A DNA stretch of 64,000 nucleotides from Adlercreutzia sp. ZJ141 (GTDB lineage: Bacteria > Actinomycetota > Coriobacteriia > Coriobacteriales > Eggerthellaceae), in assembly GCF_011038965.1 (NCBI RefSeq), contig NZ_JAAKEB010000003.1, positions 92,314-156,313 on the forward strand, given 5' to 3'. Position numbers and translations under genes: made by a program. Of this stretch, positions 8,581 through 16,766 are shown in pieces. The notes below the pieces were generated by a model that saw nothing but the letters and a program-made list of their open reading frames with translations, searched no databases and was not told where the DNA came from. Each line of letters opens with the position of its first letter. Within the stretch, counting starts at the first letter, position 1.

Positions 8581-11427
8581 ATGGGATCTGTGAGACAAAC
8601 GTTTGACGTGACGGGCATGACGTGCGCGGCGTGCTCGGCTCGCGTTGAGAAGACGGCAAACGCCGTTGCGGGCGTTGACAGTGCGGTAGTGAATTTGTTG
8701 AAGAACTCGATGGAGGTTGACTACGACGGCTCGCCGGACACTGTTGCCGCCTTGTGCGCTGCCATAGAGAAGGCGGGCTACGGTGCAGCTCCGCGTGCGA
8801 ATACGAACACCGCCGATGTCAGCGCGGGCATAGGTGCGGGATTGGTTGTGTCTGCGCCCCAGCCCACGAACGCTGCTACAGCCGAGGCGAAGAAGGTGCG
8901 TACACGCCTTGTCGTGTCCCTTGCGTTCTGCATACCGCTCTTCTACTTGTCTATGGGCCACATGTTTGGCTGGCCGCTGCCAAGTGCTTTTATGGGCGAG
9001 CGCAACGTGTTTGCCTTCGCATTCACCCAGTTTTTATTGCTGTTGCCTATTCTGTTCGTGAACTTCAAATTCTTCCGTGTGGGTACGACTGCGCTCATTC
9101 ACGGTGCACCGAACATGGACACACTCGTGGCGCTGGGGTCGGCCGCTTCAACTGTGTACGGTGTCTGTGGGTTGTACGGAATCGGGGCAGCATTGGGGGC
9201 AGGGGATAGTGCAGCTGCCCGTCAGGTTGCCATGACTATGCTGTACTTCGATTCGGCGGGTACGATACTTACGCTCATTACGCTGGGCAAGTTCTTTGAG
9301 GCCCGCGCGAAGGGCAAGACCACCGACGCCATAACCAAGCTCATGGATCTGTCGCCGAAAACCGCCACACGCTTGGTGAACGGCGTGGAAGAGCAGGTGT
9401 CGGCGGCAAGTGTTCGTGTGGGTGACGTGCTGGTAGTCCGAGCAGGAGAAAGTGTGCCGGTCGACGGCGTGGTACTTGATGGAGCGGGTGTGGTCGACGA
9501 GTCGGTAATCACGGGCGAGAGCGTGCCGGTGGAAAAGGCCGCAGGCGCGCCGGTGACGGGTGCAACGGTGAACCGTTCGGGGTGGTTTACCATGCGTGCT
9601 GAGCGCGTGGGGGCAGACACCACGCTGGCGGGTATTATCCGGCTGGTTGACGAGGCCACCAGCTCGAAAGCTCCCATTGAGAAAACAGCCGACAAGATAG
9701 CTGGTGTGTTCGTGCCGGCAGTTATCGGCATCGCACTTATTTCGTTTGCCGTGTGGATGCTGCTGGGGTCGGGGCTGTCTGTTGCGCTTAATCACGCTAT
9801 TACGGTGTTGGTTATATCGTGTCCGTGTGCGCTGGGTCTGGCAACGCCAACAGCTATTATGGTAGGCACCGGCCGCGGTGCGTCGTGTGGCATTCTGGTG
9901 AAATCGGCCGAGGCGCTTGAGGTGGCGCATGGCGTGCGCACGGTGGTGTTGGATAAGACAGGCACCATAACGCAGGGAACACCCCAGGTGACCGACGTGT
10001 TCGCGCAGGGCGTATTCGTAGCGGCGCAGGGCGTGCAGGAAACGCAGGGCGCTCAGGGCGAAGACGAGGCCACGGCTGCAAAAGCTGGGCAAGCGCAGGC
10101 GACGCTACTTTCGCTGGCGCTGTCGCTTGAGGCGAAGTCGGAACATCCGCTTGGCCAGGCGATAGTAGCCTACGCGCAAGCCTGTGGAGCTGTCGCGCAA
10201 CCCGCCGACGGATTCGAGCAGGTGCCGGGCCGGGGTGTTCGGGCCACGGTAGGCGGTCGTATGTGCCTGGCCGGCAATGCGCGCATGATGGAGGAAGCCG
10301 GTGTTACTGTGTCGGCGTGTGAAGGCGCGGCCGAGGCGTTGGCTGACGACGGCAAGACGGTGTTGTACTTCGCGAGCGATGATGTGCTTGTAGGTGTAAT
10401 TGCCGTAGCCGATGTGGTGAAGCCGACGAGCGCTGCGGCCATAGCCGAGCTGCGCCGTATGGGTGTATCCACCGTCATGCTTACGGGCGACAATGAGCGA
10501 ACGGCGGCGGCGATCCAGCGTGCAGTGGGAGCAGATAGGGTGATCGCTGGCGTGATGCCACACGACAAGGAGCGAGTGGTTCGCGAGCTGTCGCAAGCAG
10601 GCACGGTCGCCATGGTTGGTGATGGCATCAACGACGCGCCCGCCCTTGCACGTGCCGATGTAGGTATTGCCATTGGTGCTGGCACCGATATCGCTATCGA
10701 GAGTGCCGACATTGTGCTCATGCATAGCGATCTTGCTGATGTTCCGGCCGCAATTTCGCTGTCGCGCGCGACGCTGCGCAACATCAAGCAGAACCTGTTC
10801 TGGGCGCTTATCTACAACGCTATTTGCATACCGGTTGCCGCGGGCGCGCTTGCATGGGCGGGTATCAACTTGAACCCCATGATCGCGGCTGCTGCCATGA
10901 GTATGAGCTCGGTGTGCGTGGTTAGCAATGCCCTGCGATTGCGAGCGTGGAAGCCCCAGCGTGTGACTGCGACATCCGCGTCGGCACCCGCGCAAGTGCC
11001 TGCAACGCAGACGTCCGCAACGCAAGTGCCCGCAGCACGGACGTCCGAGACGCACCCCGCGAGCGAAGCGAGCTGCGAGGCTCAGGCGCAGCTTACAACC
11101 GATCGATGCAAGGACCAGCAAAGGGAACAGGAGAGCTCACCGCGCATTTCAGCGGGAACGCTTTCTGCGGACGCTTCGCTTGATGCGTCCGATAAAGCAA
11201 TCGAGAAGAAGGAGACAACTATGGAAAAGACACTTAAGGTTGAAGGCATGATGTGCATGCACTGTGTGGGCCACGTGAAGAAGGCGCTCGAGGGTATTGA
11301 GGGTGTACAGGAGGCCGTGGTCGACCTCGATGCTGGCACGGCAAAGGCGCTGCTCTCATCCGATGTAGCTGATGATGCGCTTATCGCCGCCGTGGTTGAT
11401 GCCGGCTACGAAGCCACAATGGCATAG
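8581..11427 (+). CDS. copA: Cu(I) P-type ATPase with N- and C-terminal metal-binding domains
   Basis: Copper-exporting P1B ATPase of the cytoplasmic membrane, 948 residues. In order: an N-terminal HMA domain with GMTCAAC (C15, C18); membrane helices; the TGES actuator loop (VITGES); CPC ion-site motif in SCPCALGLATPTA near residue 413; phosphorylation motif DKTGT at about 458; GDGINDAPAL near 680; and a second HMA domain from residue 881 with MMCMHC. The ATG at 8581 has AAGGAG upstream. A roughly 80-residue low-complexity linker rich in Ala, Thr, Gln and Ser joins the ATPase core to the C-terminal HMA. A C-terminal HMA is unusual for CopA and appears to be a fused CopZ; see the separate entry. 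Confidence 0.95.
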   Translation: MGSVRQTFDVTGMTCAACSARVEKTANAVAGVDSAVVNLLKNSMEVDYDGSPDTVAALCAAIEKAGYGAAPRANTNTADVSAGIGAGLVVSAPQPTNAATAEAKKVRTRLVVSLAFCIPLFYLSMGHMFGWPLPSAFMGERNVFAFAFTQFLLLLPILFVNFKFFRVGTTALIHGAPNMDTLVALGSAASTVYGVCGLYGIGAALGAGDSAAARQVAMTMLYFDSAGTILTLITLGKFFEARAKGKTTDAITKLMDLSPKTATRLVNGVEEQVSAASVRVGDVLVVRAGESVPVDGVVLDGAGVVDESVITGESVPVEKAAGAPVTGATVNRSGWFTMRAERVGADTTLAGIIRLVDEATSSKAPIEKTADKIAGVFVPAVIGIALISFAVWMLLGSGLSVALNHAITVLVISCPCALGLATPTAIMVGTGRGASCGILVKSAEALEVAHGVRTVVLDKTGTITQGTPQVTDVFAQGVFVAAQGVQETQGAQGEDEATAAKAGQAQATLLSLALSLEAKSEHPLGQAIVAYAQACGAVAQPADGFEQVPGRGVRATVGGRMCLAGNARMMEEAGVTVSACEGAAEALADDGKTVLYFASDDVLVGVIAVADVVKPTSAAAIAELRRMGVSTVMLTGDNERTAAAIQRAVGADRVIAGVMPHDKERVVRELSQAGTVAMVGDGINDAPALARADVGIAIGAGTDIAIESADIVLMHSDLADVPAAISLSRATLRNIKQNLFWALIYNAICIPVAAGALAWAGINLNPMIAAAAMSMSSVCVVSNALRLRAWKPQRVTATSASAPAQVPATQTSATQVPAARTSETHPASEASCEAQAQLTTDRCKDQQREQESSPRISAGTLSADASLDASDKAIEKKETTMEKTLKVEGMMCMHCVGHVKKALEGIEGVQEAVVDLDAGTAKALLSSDVADDALIAAVVDAGYEATMA
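11221..11427 (+). CDS. copZ: Possible free CopZ-like copper chaperone from an internal start within copA
   Basis: In frame with copA, codon 881 is an ATG preceded by GAGAAGAAGGAGACAACT, a strong ribosome-binding site at normal spacing. Translation from it would give a 68-residue soluble HMA protein, MEKTLKVEGMMCMHC onwards, the size and pattern of CopZ. The good Shine-Dalgarno sequence deep inside a gene suggests either a dual product or a former separate copZ gene that has become fused to copA through loss of the copA stop. What is seen is the site and the domain; expression of the short form is inference. Confidence 0.6.
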   Translation: MEKTLKVEGMMCMHCVGHVKKALEGIEGVQEAVVDLDAGTAKALLSSDVADDALIAAVVDAGYEATMA

Positions 11428-11484
11428 TTGCCGTTAGCTGTTTGCTGCGAGCTTGCTTCTCGACTGTTCCGTCGAGTGACGCCT

Positions 11485-11524
11485 GCCGTCACCGCTGCCG
11501 TTGTTGCTTGCGGTGACGGCTTTT
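11485..11524 (+). terminator. Terminator of the csoR-copA operon
   Basis: Perfect 11-bp stem GCCGTCACCGC / GCGGTGACGGC (11485-11495 with 11510-11520), 14-base loop, then TTTTCGTTTC. Confidence 0.88.
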
Positions 11525-11552
11525 CGTTTCGCGGCGCTATGATGAAACTCAG

Positions 11553-11582
11553 AGCAAGACGGCTTTGGTCAGTGTTTCCTTA
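11553..11582 (+). repeat. Solo copy of the palindrome's right end
   Basis: The segment AAGACGGCTTTGGTCAGTGT, continuing TTCCTTA, is a near-copy of the right arm end at 11762-11788 (AAGACGGCTTTAATCAGCGT). It is in the same orientation, about 209 bases upstream. It looks like a remnant end of the same element. Confidence 0.6.
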
Positions 11583-11630
11583 ACAGAAGGTATGTTTCCT
11601 TGTTATTTTTGGTATAGGATACGTACTTTA

Positions 11631-11788
11631 CGGAAACGCTGATCAATTCCGCCAGCCCCGCGCAGACGGGACGGCGCCTGACGGTCTCAGACCTCGTTTG
11701 CGCACGTCAGTGTGCGCTCTCGGTCTTCGACCGCCAGCCATCCGCCCCGCCCGCGCGGGACAAGACGGCTTTAATCAGCGTTTCCTTG
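11631..11788. repeat. Long imperfect palindrome, MITE-like
   Basis: About 158 bases that fold back on themselves. The outer arm GGAAACGCTGATCAA at 11632 pairs with the complement of 11771-11786. Inside it, CCCGCGC/GCGCGGG, GGGACGG/CCGCCCC and GACGGTC/GACCGCC pair in register, ending in a small hairpin GCGCAC-GTCAGT-GTGCGC. Paired ends of the GGAAACGCTGAT type look like the terminal inverted repeats of a transposable element, but no transposase frame is present. The remainder of the gap 11428-11828 holds the copA terminator, a solo end copy, an AT-rich stretch near 11600, and the ribosome-binding site of the next gene. Confidence 0.7.
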
Positions 11789-11828
11789 GCAAGCATCAAA
11801 GCAAGCGTTTGATTCTGGGAGGTTCTCG

Positions 11829-12698
11829 ATGGGGTTTGTGTGCGATATTTGCGGCGGCAACGACGTGATGAAGGTCGATGGCGCATTTACCTGTCTTGGG
11901 TGCGGGGTGCGATATTCGGCTGAAGAAGTTCGCAAGATTGTTTTAGGAAGGGACGCGTCGGCAACTTCGACACCGACATCTTCTCCGAGTGGTGTCGCAG
12001 TTGGTAATGTGTCCGAAAATGCGGTGACCGCCACACCTTCCCGCATTGGTCAGACGGTGCAATTCGGCCGATTCGTGCAAGATGCGTCTGACGACGCTGT
12101 TGCCGGCCAGGTTGCAGCCAGCCGCACAGCAAGCATCGCCGCTGCAAAAAAGGAATCCGCGTCGTTTGAACCCGAACCGATCGAATGGACGATCGTGGCC
12201 GAGGGCGCCGATTGTGAGCTGTTGCTCGCCACACACGCCCTTGCCGCACGGGCGTACAATCTCGACAACGATGTCGTCACGTGGGAGACATGCGGCGTGC
12301 GCGTGTGGCTGAATGGGAAGTTTCTCGACAGCGCATTTACCGATGACGAACAGGCGCTCATGGTGTGCGCCGACGTGGAAAACCCCGACAACGCAGGTTA
12401 TGGCACAAGTGGCGGCGCACACACATCCGATAAGGTATTCGTTCTGTCGGTCGATGAGGCGAAACGGCTGCTTGTAACCGACGATGCTCGCCTGTGTCGT
12501 CCTACGCGTCATGCGAAAGCAACTGGTGCATGGGAAAACGAGATGGGCTATACCCGCTGGTGGCTGCGCTCTCCGGGCTTCATGCAGAACATGGCAGCGT
12601 ATGTCGACACCAACGGTGAAGTGCAATGCCAAGGCATCTTCGTGGACAACGCGGGCTGCACGGTGCGTCCCGCAATCTGGCTGCGCAAGCGCAGCTAG
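11829..12698 (+). CDS. Zinc-ribbon protein with C-terminal DUF6273 domain
   Basis: A 289-residue protein with no membrane segment. An N-terminal zinc ribbon (CDICGGND ... CLGCG, residues 5-28) is followed by a Ser/Thr/Ala-rich linker and a domain from about residue 115 ending in YTRWWLRSPG and VRPAIWLRKR. The WWLRSPG and VRPAIWL blocks are hallmarks of DUF6273, a domain common in gut bacteria and related to formylglycine-enzyme-like or lectin-like folds; its role is not known. A GGGAGG site lies seven bases before the ATG. It stands alone, just downstream of the palindromic element. Function is not assigned. Confidence 0.8.
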   Translation: MGFVCDICGGNDVMKVDGAFTCLGCGVRYSAEEVRKIVLGRDASATSTPTSSPSGVAVGNVSENAVTATPSRIGQTVQFGRFVQDASDDAVAGQVAASRTASIAAAKKESASFEPEPIEWTIVAEGADCELLLATHALAARAYNLDNDVVTWETCGVRVWLNGKFLDSAFTDDEQALMVCADVENPDNAGYGTSGGAHTSDKVFVLSVDEAKRLLVTDDARLCRPTRHAKATGAWENEMGYTRWWLRSPGFMQNMAAYVDTNGEVQCQGIFVDNAGCTVRPAIWLRKRS

Positions 12699-12730
12699 GG
12701 CGGCGGATCTCGCGTGGGGTAGCTTCTAGC

Positions 12731-12769
12731 GATTACTCCAGGGACGTTTCGTCTCCTTGTGTAGTAATC
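12731..12769. other. Hairpin in the 12699-12964 intergenic region
   Basis: GATTACT (12731-12737) pairs with AGTAATC (12763-12769), and inside it GGGACG pairs with CGTCTC around TTT. It has no T-run, so termination is uncertain. The rest of this gap is AT-richer and shows nothing I can name. Confidence 0.4.
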
Positions 12770-12964
12770 TCTCGCGGTTGACTATCGGCTCCAATGGCTT
12801 GTGATCACACCCCTCTTCAATAGGTGTGAGCTGCGCTTCTTCGAAAGATGACACGTTCTCTTCTACATGAGTTAAACTAGCAAAGCTGGAGAGGTGCGAA
12901 TGATATTCTGTGATAAAGAGAACAGGGGTACAGGACTATTTGCATGACCCAGATGAACCATAAT

Positions 12965-13411
12965 CTAGCAAGGGTGTTCTCGCAGTAAAGAAAGCTCCTT
13001 CAAGTTTTCGATGGCCATCTCGGCATCGAGCGTGTGCATACCGAGATAGGCTCCCCCCATGGTCTCGGCATCGGCCGTGGCGTAGATGTCGCGGCTCGTT
13101 TCCCCGGTGAGGTAATGCCAAAACCGATAGAGGTAACCGCTCCAGTACATAGGCTCGCTTCCCCATATAGAGCCTGCGAATGACAGCCCACCGACCTCGT
13201 CATTGAGCTCTTCGAGAAGGTACTCCTCGCCAGCCCACTGAAGGAAGTCGAAGGTTTCGTCCATACGGCGTGCAACATTGCTGTTCATGAAGGCGGCAAT
13301 AAAAGCTGGGCAGTCATAGCCCTGCTCGCGGGCACGCTCGAAGAGCCGACCCTGTATGTCACACAGTTGCCGCTGATCGAGGCGAAGGTCAGCCAAGGGG
13401 AACACCGCCAT
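12965..13411 (-). CDS. Hypothetical protein, partner of the DUF3990 gene
   Basis: A 148-residue acidic soluble protein. Its upstream neighbour, the DUF3990 gene, overlaps it by 23 bases, so the pair is co-transcribed. I recognise no named domain. Blocks that stand out are AAFMNSNVARRMD, QWAGEEYLLEEL and MYWSGYLYRFWHYLTGETSRDI; a tryptophan- and tyrosine-rich YW-G-x-Y pattern like this is found in proteins encoded beside ADP-ribosyltransferase-like toxins. By position and size it could be an antitoxin or immunity partner. That is inference. No clear ribosome-binding site precedes the ATG, which fits translational coupling. Confidence 0.65.
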   Translation of the reverse strand: MAVFPLADLRLDQRQLCDIQGRLFERAREQGYDCPAFIAAFMNSNVARRMDETFDFLQWAGEEYLLEELNDEVGGLSFAGSIWGSEPMYWSGYLYRFWHYLTGETSRDIYATADAETMGGAYLGMHTLDAEMAIENLKELSLLREHPC

Positions 13412-14021
13412 TCAGAATCTCGTCGAAGAACAGACCATCTCTGCGATGCGCACGGCATATGCGCTCGGCCAAAGCCACTCCCTCGGCTCGGTTCGCTTCG
13501 CTCGCGGCGATGAGTTCCGTGCGCTCGGTCTCGTCGATGGTTCTCTCGTCAATAACGTGGATGGCATCGCAAGCCGCTTGGGTGAGGGCGACGACTTGGT
13601 TTCCCAACTGCAGGGCAGAGAGACATTGCACGAGGGCGACATCGGTGATTTCTCCGTTGAAGAAACGGTCGAGAACGACAAACATTCGATCATTGGCTAT
13701 GGGGCCGATGGCGACATCTGCTCCTGCGAGAGCGCTTGCTGCCTTCTCGTAGATTTCCGTGCCGCGCGCCTGCTCCATTTTGCCGCGGTAGTAGGCGACA
13801 ACGAGTGCCCAGAGGGAATCCGCTTCGAACTCGCGAACATCGAGGTTGTCGAGGTCGAGTTCCACCGTGTAGAGGCGCGCCTCGGGAAAGTCGCAGATAA
13901 GGGTGAGCGGCTGCTGGGGATTTGTGCCCAGATAGAATCCTTTGCCGAAGTCGCACCGGTCGCGGCTGATAGGCGCAATGGAGCCTTCGAGGCCGTGGCG
14001 CGAGCCGTGGTACAAAATCAC
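13389..14021 (-). CDS. DUF3990 protein, ADP-ribosyltransferase-like
   Basis: A 210-residue soluble protein. The start LYHGSRHG, the segment CDFGKGFYLG near residue 25, and DVAIGPIANDRMF near residue 105 are the pattern of DUF3990. This family is related to the ADP-ribosyltransferase fold; the first His and the Tyr of GFYLG would match its NAD-binding residues. The GTG at 14021 is supported by a GGAGGT site six bases upstream. Related genes often form toxin-antitoxin-like pairs with a downstream or upstream small gene, as here. Whether it is toxic or modifies a particular target cannot be told from sequence. Confidence 0.75.
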   Translation of the reverse strand: MILYHGSRHGLEGSIAPISRDRCDFGKGFYLGTNPQQPLTLICDFPEARLYTVELDLDNLDVREFEADSLWALVVAYYRGKMEQARGTEIYEKAASALAGADVAIGPIANDRMFVVLDRFFNGEITDVALVQCLSALQLGNQVVALTQAACDAIHVIDERTIDETERTELIAASEANRAEGVALAERICRAHRRDGLFFDEILNGGVPLG

Positions 14022-14204
14022 GAAGACCTCCTAACACCTAAGAACGAATGATGCAGGTAAAGTATAGAGGATTCTCGAACAGTTTACTCGCTCGAATCTG
14101 GCCTAAGCTCCGTGTTGCGAAATCGTCGCCGAAAGCATCGCTTCCGAAAAGGAAAAAGCAGCGGAGACGCTCGCCCTTGCAATAAAATGACAAAAGCTGA
14201 CAAT

Positions 14205-14229
14205 ATGTTACTTATAGGTAACATTTTTG
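14205..14229 (+). terminator. Short hairpin with T-run
   Basis: ATGTTAC (14205-14211) and GTAACAT (14218-14224) form a 7-bp AT-rich stem with a 6-base loop, followed by TTTTTG. It is a weak candidate terminator, placed inside the decayed 5' part of pyrG. Confidence 0.35.
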
Positions 14230-14267
14230 AGCGACCCGTTGGTGTACTCCATCCCATGATATGCCGT

Positions 14268-14624
14268 GGCGGCACCGTGCAGGTGATCCCGCACGCGACG
14301 AACGCCATTGTTGAGCGAATCGAGCGCATCGGCGTGCAAACGGGGGCCGATATCGTCATCCATGAGATCGGCGGCACCATCGGCGACATCGAGATCCAGC
14401 CGTTTATCGAAGCGTCTCGCCAATTCAAGGCGCGCCGCGGTCCGGGTGAGGTGTGCTTCGTGCATGTGACCTTGGTTCCTTATATCGCTGCAGCTCACGA
14501 GGTGAAAACAAAGCCCACCCAGCACTCTGTGAAGGAACTTCGCAGTTTAGGCGTGCAGCCCGATTTCATCGTGTGTCGCAGCGATCATGACATAGATGAG
14601 CACATGCACGCGACGTCCTGTTAG
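14268..14624 (+). pseudogene. pyrG: CTP synthase fragment
   Basis: From GGTVQVIPH to IVCRSD (14268-14585) the translation matches the central part of the PyrG amidoligase domain: [33 protein letters not shown] and [16 protein letters not shown] are all diagnostic. Only about 106 of the usual ~540 residues remain. The N-terminal third, including the P-loop, is absent; GVLHPMICR in front may be a scrambled trace of it. After VCRSD the frame soon stops, so the whole glutaminase domain is gone. In actinobacteria pyrG often lies near a xerD-type gene, and xerD follows here, so this looks like the ancestral locus decayed by deletion. The conserved core suggests recent loss. Confidence 0.85.
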
Positions 14625-14689
14625 CCTCGGTCTTCGTTACGCCTGATGTGACCTTAACAGCTTTGAACAACGCGTGGTACCATGGGTGC

Positions 14690-15676
14690 ATGGCAAGCGA
14701 GAAGAACAAGGGAAGCGTCGGTGCGCGTCGGCGGTGCGATGCGCAGCTTCGTGACGAGGCTGCGCACGGCGCTATGCACTTTCAGGTTGACGAATACCTG
14801 GCGCATCTGTCTGTTGAGCGCGGGTATTCGTCGAATACCGTTGATGCATACCGGCGCGATCTTTTCGACTACGCCACGTTTCTCGCAGATAATGGCGTGA
14901 TGGATGCCACTTGTGCCACGCGCGAAAACCTCATTGACTACGAGGCGTCACTTATAACGCGCGGGTATGCTGCTGCAAGCGTGAAGCGGCGAGTGGCGGC
15001 ACTCAAAGGTTTTCACAAGTTTCTGGTTCGCGAAGGGAACACATCAACTGATCCCGCAAGCGGTATGGCTCTGCCGAAAACACCCGAGAAGTTGCCCGAC
15101 GTGCTATCCATCGACCAAGTATGCCGTATGCTCGATGAACAGCCCACCGATTCGTCAGCCGCACTGCGTAACCGTGCGCTGCTCGAGGTGCTGTATGGAT
15201 GCGGCCTGCGCGTGAGCGAGTGTGTGGGTCTCGATCTGGGTGACGTATTTCTACAAGAGGGCTTTCTGCGCGTTATGGGCAAGGGCGGCAAGGAGCGCAT
15301 TGTGCCTATCGCCGGCGCCGCGTTGCGCGCGCTGACCGCGTACCTCAGCGACGGCCGTCCTGCGCTCGCTCGATCTGCTGCGGTACCGGTGGCTGCCGTA
15401 TTCTTGAACGCACGAGGGGGGCGCTTGTCGCGGCAGTCGGTGCACGCAATTGTCGCGCGTGCAGGTAGAGAAATTGGCGTGGCGAATCTGCATCCCCACA
15501 CGCTGCGTCACTCGTTCGCCACGCATTTGCTCGAAGGTGGCGCCGATTTGCGTGCCATCCAAGAGATCCTCGGGCATGCCGACATCTCAACTACGCAAAT
15601 CTACACTCACGTAAACCGTGCACACATGCGCGACGAATACCTAGCAGCCCACCCCCGCGCCAAGCTGTTCGAGTAG
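14690..15676 (+). CDS. xerD: Tyrosine recombinase XerD/XerC
   Basis: Site-specific recombinase for chromosome dimer resolution, 328 residues from the ATG at 14690. An SAM-like N-terminal domain (ERGYSSNTVDAYRRDL) precedes the catalytic domain, which has all six key residues: R in GCGLRVSE, K in MGKGGKER, H-x-x-R in HTLRHSFATHLL, H in LGHADIST, and the nucleophile Y in TQIYTHV. No ribosome-binding site is visible and an upstream ATG at 14648 is possible. Only one Xer gene lies in the window, so it cannot be told whether it acts alone (XerH/XerS style) or with a partner; the sequence order favours XerD. Confidence 0.92.
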   Translation: MASEKNKGSVGARRRCDAQLRDEAAHGAMHFQVDEYLAHLSVERGYSSNTVDAYRRDLFDYATFLADNGVMDATCATRENLIDYEASLITRGYAAASVKRRVAALKGFHKFLVREGNTSTDPASGMALPKTPEKLPDVLSIDQVCRMLDEQPTDSSAALRNRALLEVLYGCGLRVSECVGLDLGDVFLQEGFLRVMGKGGKERIVPIAGAALRALTAYLSDGRPALARSAAVPVAAVFLNARGGRLSRQSVHAIVARAGREIGVANLHPHTLRHSFATHLLEGGADLRAIQEILGHADISTTQIYTHVNRAHMRDEYLAAHPRAKLFE

Positions 15677-15792
15677 CAGGTTGTGCGGCGCCGCATCATG
15701 GGGGAGAACGACGTTAAGTCGGATGCATTGATGTTCTGGAAAGACGCGAAGTACTACCTAATGATATTGATTATATATACAGGAGAGACATT

Positions 15793-15826
15793 CGCTTTCG
15801 GTCACGCTCATGCGTGACCGAAAGCG
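15793..15826. terminator. Strong hairpin downstream of merR
   Basis: Perfect 15-bp stem CGCTTTCGGTCACGC with its complement, 4-base loop TCAT. It sits one base beyond the merR stop on the minus strand. No long T-run on either side, but the stem is strong enough to act as a terminator or 3' stabiliser. The AT-rich stretch 15760-15785 beside it has no clear function. Confidence 0.65.
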
Positions 15827-15827
15827 C

Positions 15828-16724
15828 TTACTCGGCAAATTGCAGATAAATCGAGGGCGTATCACGATCTCGCTTGATAGGATCGCAATACTCTATTACT
15901 CCCTCACACGGAACCCAGCCTTGGTACACGCTGGAGTACTCGCCATCTTCACGCTTGCGCATATGGACCATGCGGGCAAAAGGTGAGCCAGTAAGCTTTA
16001 ATCCATGTTCCTCCATAAAGCGGAACGACGGCTCGAACATATCCAGACACAGCTCTTTATCGGAGCCCGACAGGAAAAAGGTACTCAAGCATTTTTGCGT
16101 AGGAATAACCACGACGCCGCAATCGGGATCCTCACTTTGCCGCTTGAATTCCTCGAGCCGTTCCGCATGCAAATGCCGCGTTTCTATCATCAAGCCGTAA
16201 CGTAAATTGCCCTCGCCTTTTGGCGGATAGTCGAAAATACCGGCAGAAGCCGCATAAGGGACGCGATCAATCCATTGACGATACAGGTCAATCTTTTCGT
16301 CTAAGATGTTATAACTACGCTGCGCGTCCACAAACAGAACAGTAGGAGAATAGGCCAGACGGAATTTATTGATATTGAGAGCACAATCTGCCACCAAACG
16401 CTTATCTAGTCGCAATTGTTCCAAGATATGGTTTTGATGGCGAATAGATTCTTCTAATTCGGCTTCCTTTTGTTTAAGACTTCTTAAAAGCACATCGAAA
16501 TCTTCTTCTTGGAGTGCAGCAGTGGTCTCAGATAAGGAGTAACCGTATTTCCTGAACATACGCGTTCGGATGAGTATATGCAAATCCCAAGCGGTGTATA
16601 AACGGTATCCGGAACCAGGATCCTTCTGGGGATTGATAATGCCTTCCCGTTCGTAATATCGAATAGCTTCTGAAGAAATGCCCATTAAATCGGAAATCTT
16701 ACCGATCTTGTAACGTTTACGCAT
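15828..16724 (-). CDS. MerR-family regulator of the Cai/Fix-like island
   Basis: A 298-residue activator-type regulator. The N-terminal MerR helix-turn-helix is clear (KIGKISDLMGISSEAIRYYE, then EGIINP and SGYRLYT), followed by a coiled-coil dimer helix (residues ~80-110) and a C-terminal domain of about 150 residues resembling the GyrI-like ligand-binding fold, with no metal-binding cysteine set. It therefore probably senses an organic ligand. It is the last gene of the minus-strand run, 42 bases after the MBL gene, with AAAGGGG before the ATG. Three MerR-type promoters in the island are its likely targets. GC content is clearly low here: about one third in the sampled stretch 16441-16500. 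Confidence 0.88.
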   Translation of the reverse strand: MRKRYKIGKISDLMGISSEAIRYYEREGIINPQKDPGSGYRLYTAWDLHILIRTRMFRKYGYSLSETTAALQEEDFDVLLRSLKQKEAELEESIRHQNHILEQLRLDKRLVADCALNINKFRLAYSPTVLFVDAQRSYNILDEKIDLYRQWIDRVPYAASAGIFDYPPKGEGNLRYGLMIETRHLHAERLEEFKRQSEDPDCGVVVIPTQKCLSTFFLSGSDKELCLDMFEPSFRFMEEHGLKLTGSPFARMVHMRKREDGEYSSVYQGWVPCEGVIEYCDPIKRDRDTPSIYLQFAE

Positions 16725-16766
16725 AGAATCCCCTTTCCCTCGCAGAATAATTCGATACCGCCTTGT

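Noticed and set aside
14085..14110. A TTCGAATC-type string resembling a tRNA T-loop
   Set aside because: No acceptor stem, anticodon stem or other tRNA arm can be built around it.
14690..15676. An integron or phage integrase
   Set aside because: Length, motifs and position fit a housekeeping XerD; no attachment sites, phage genes or cassettes are near.
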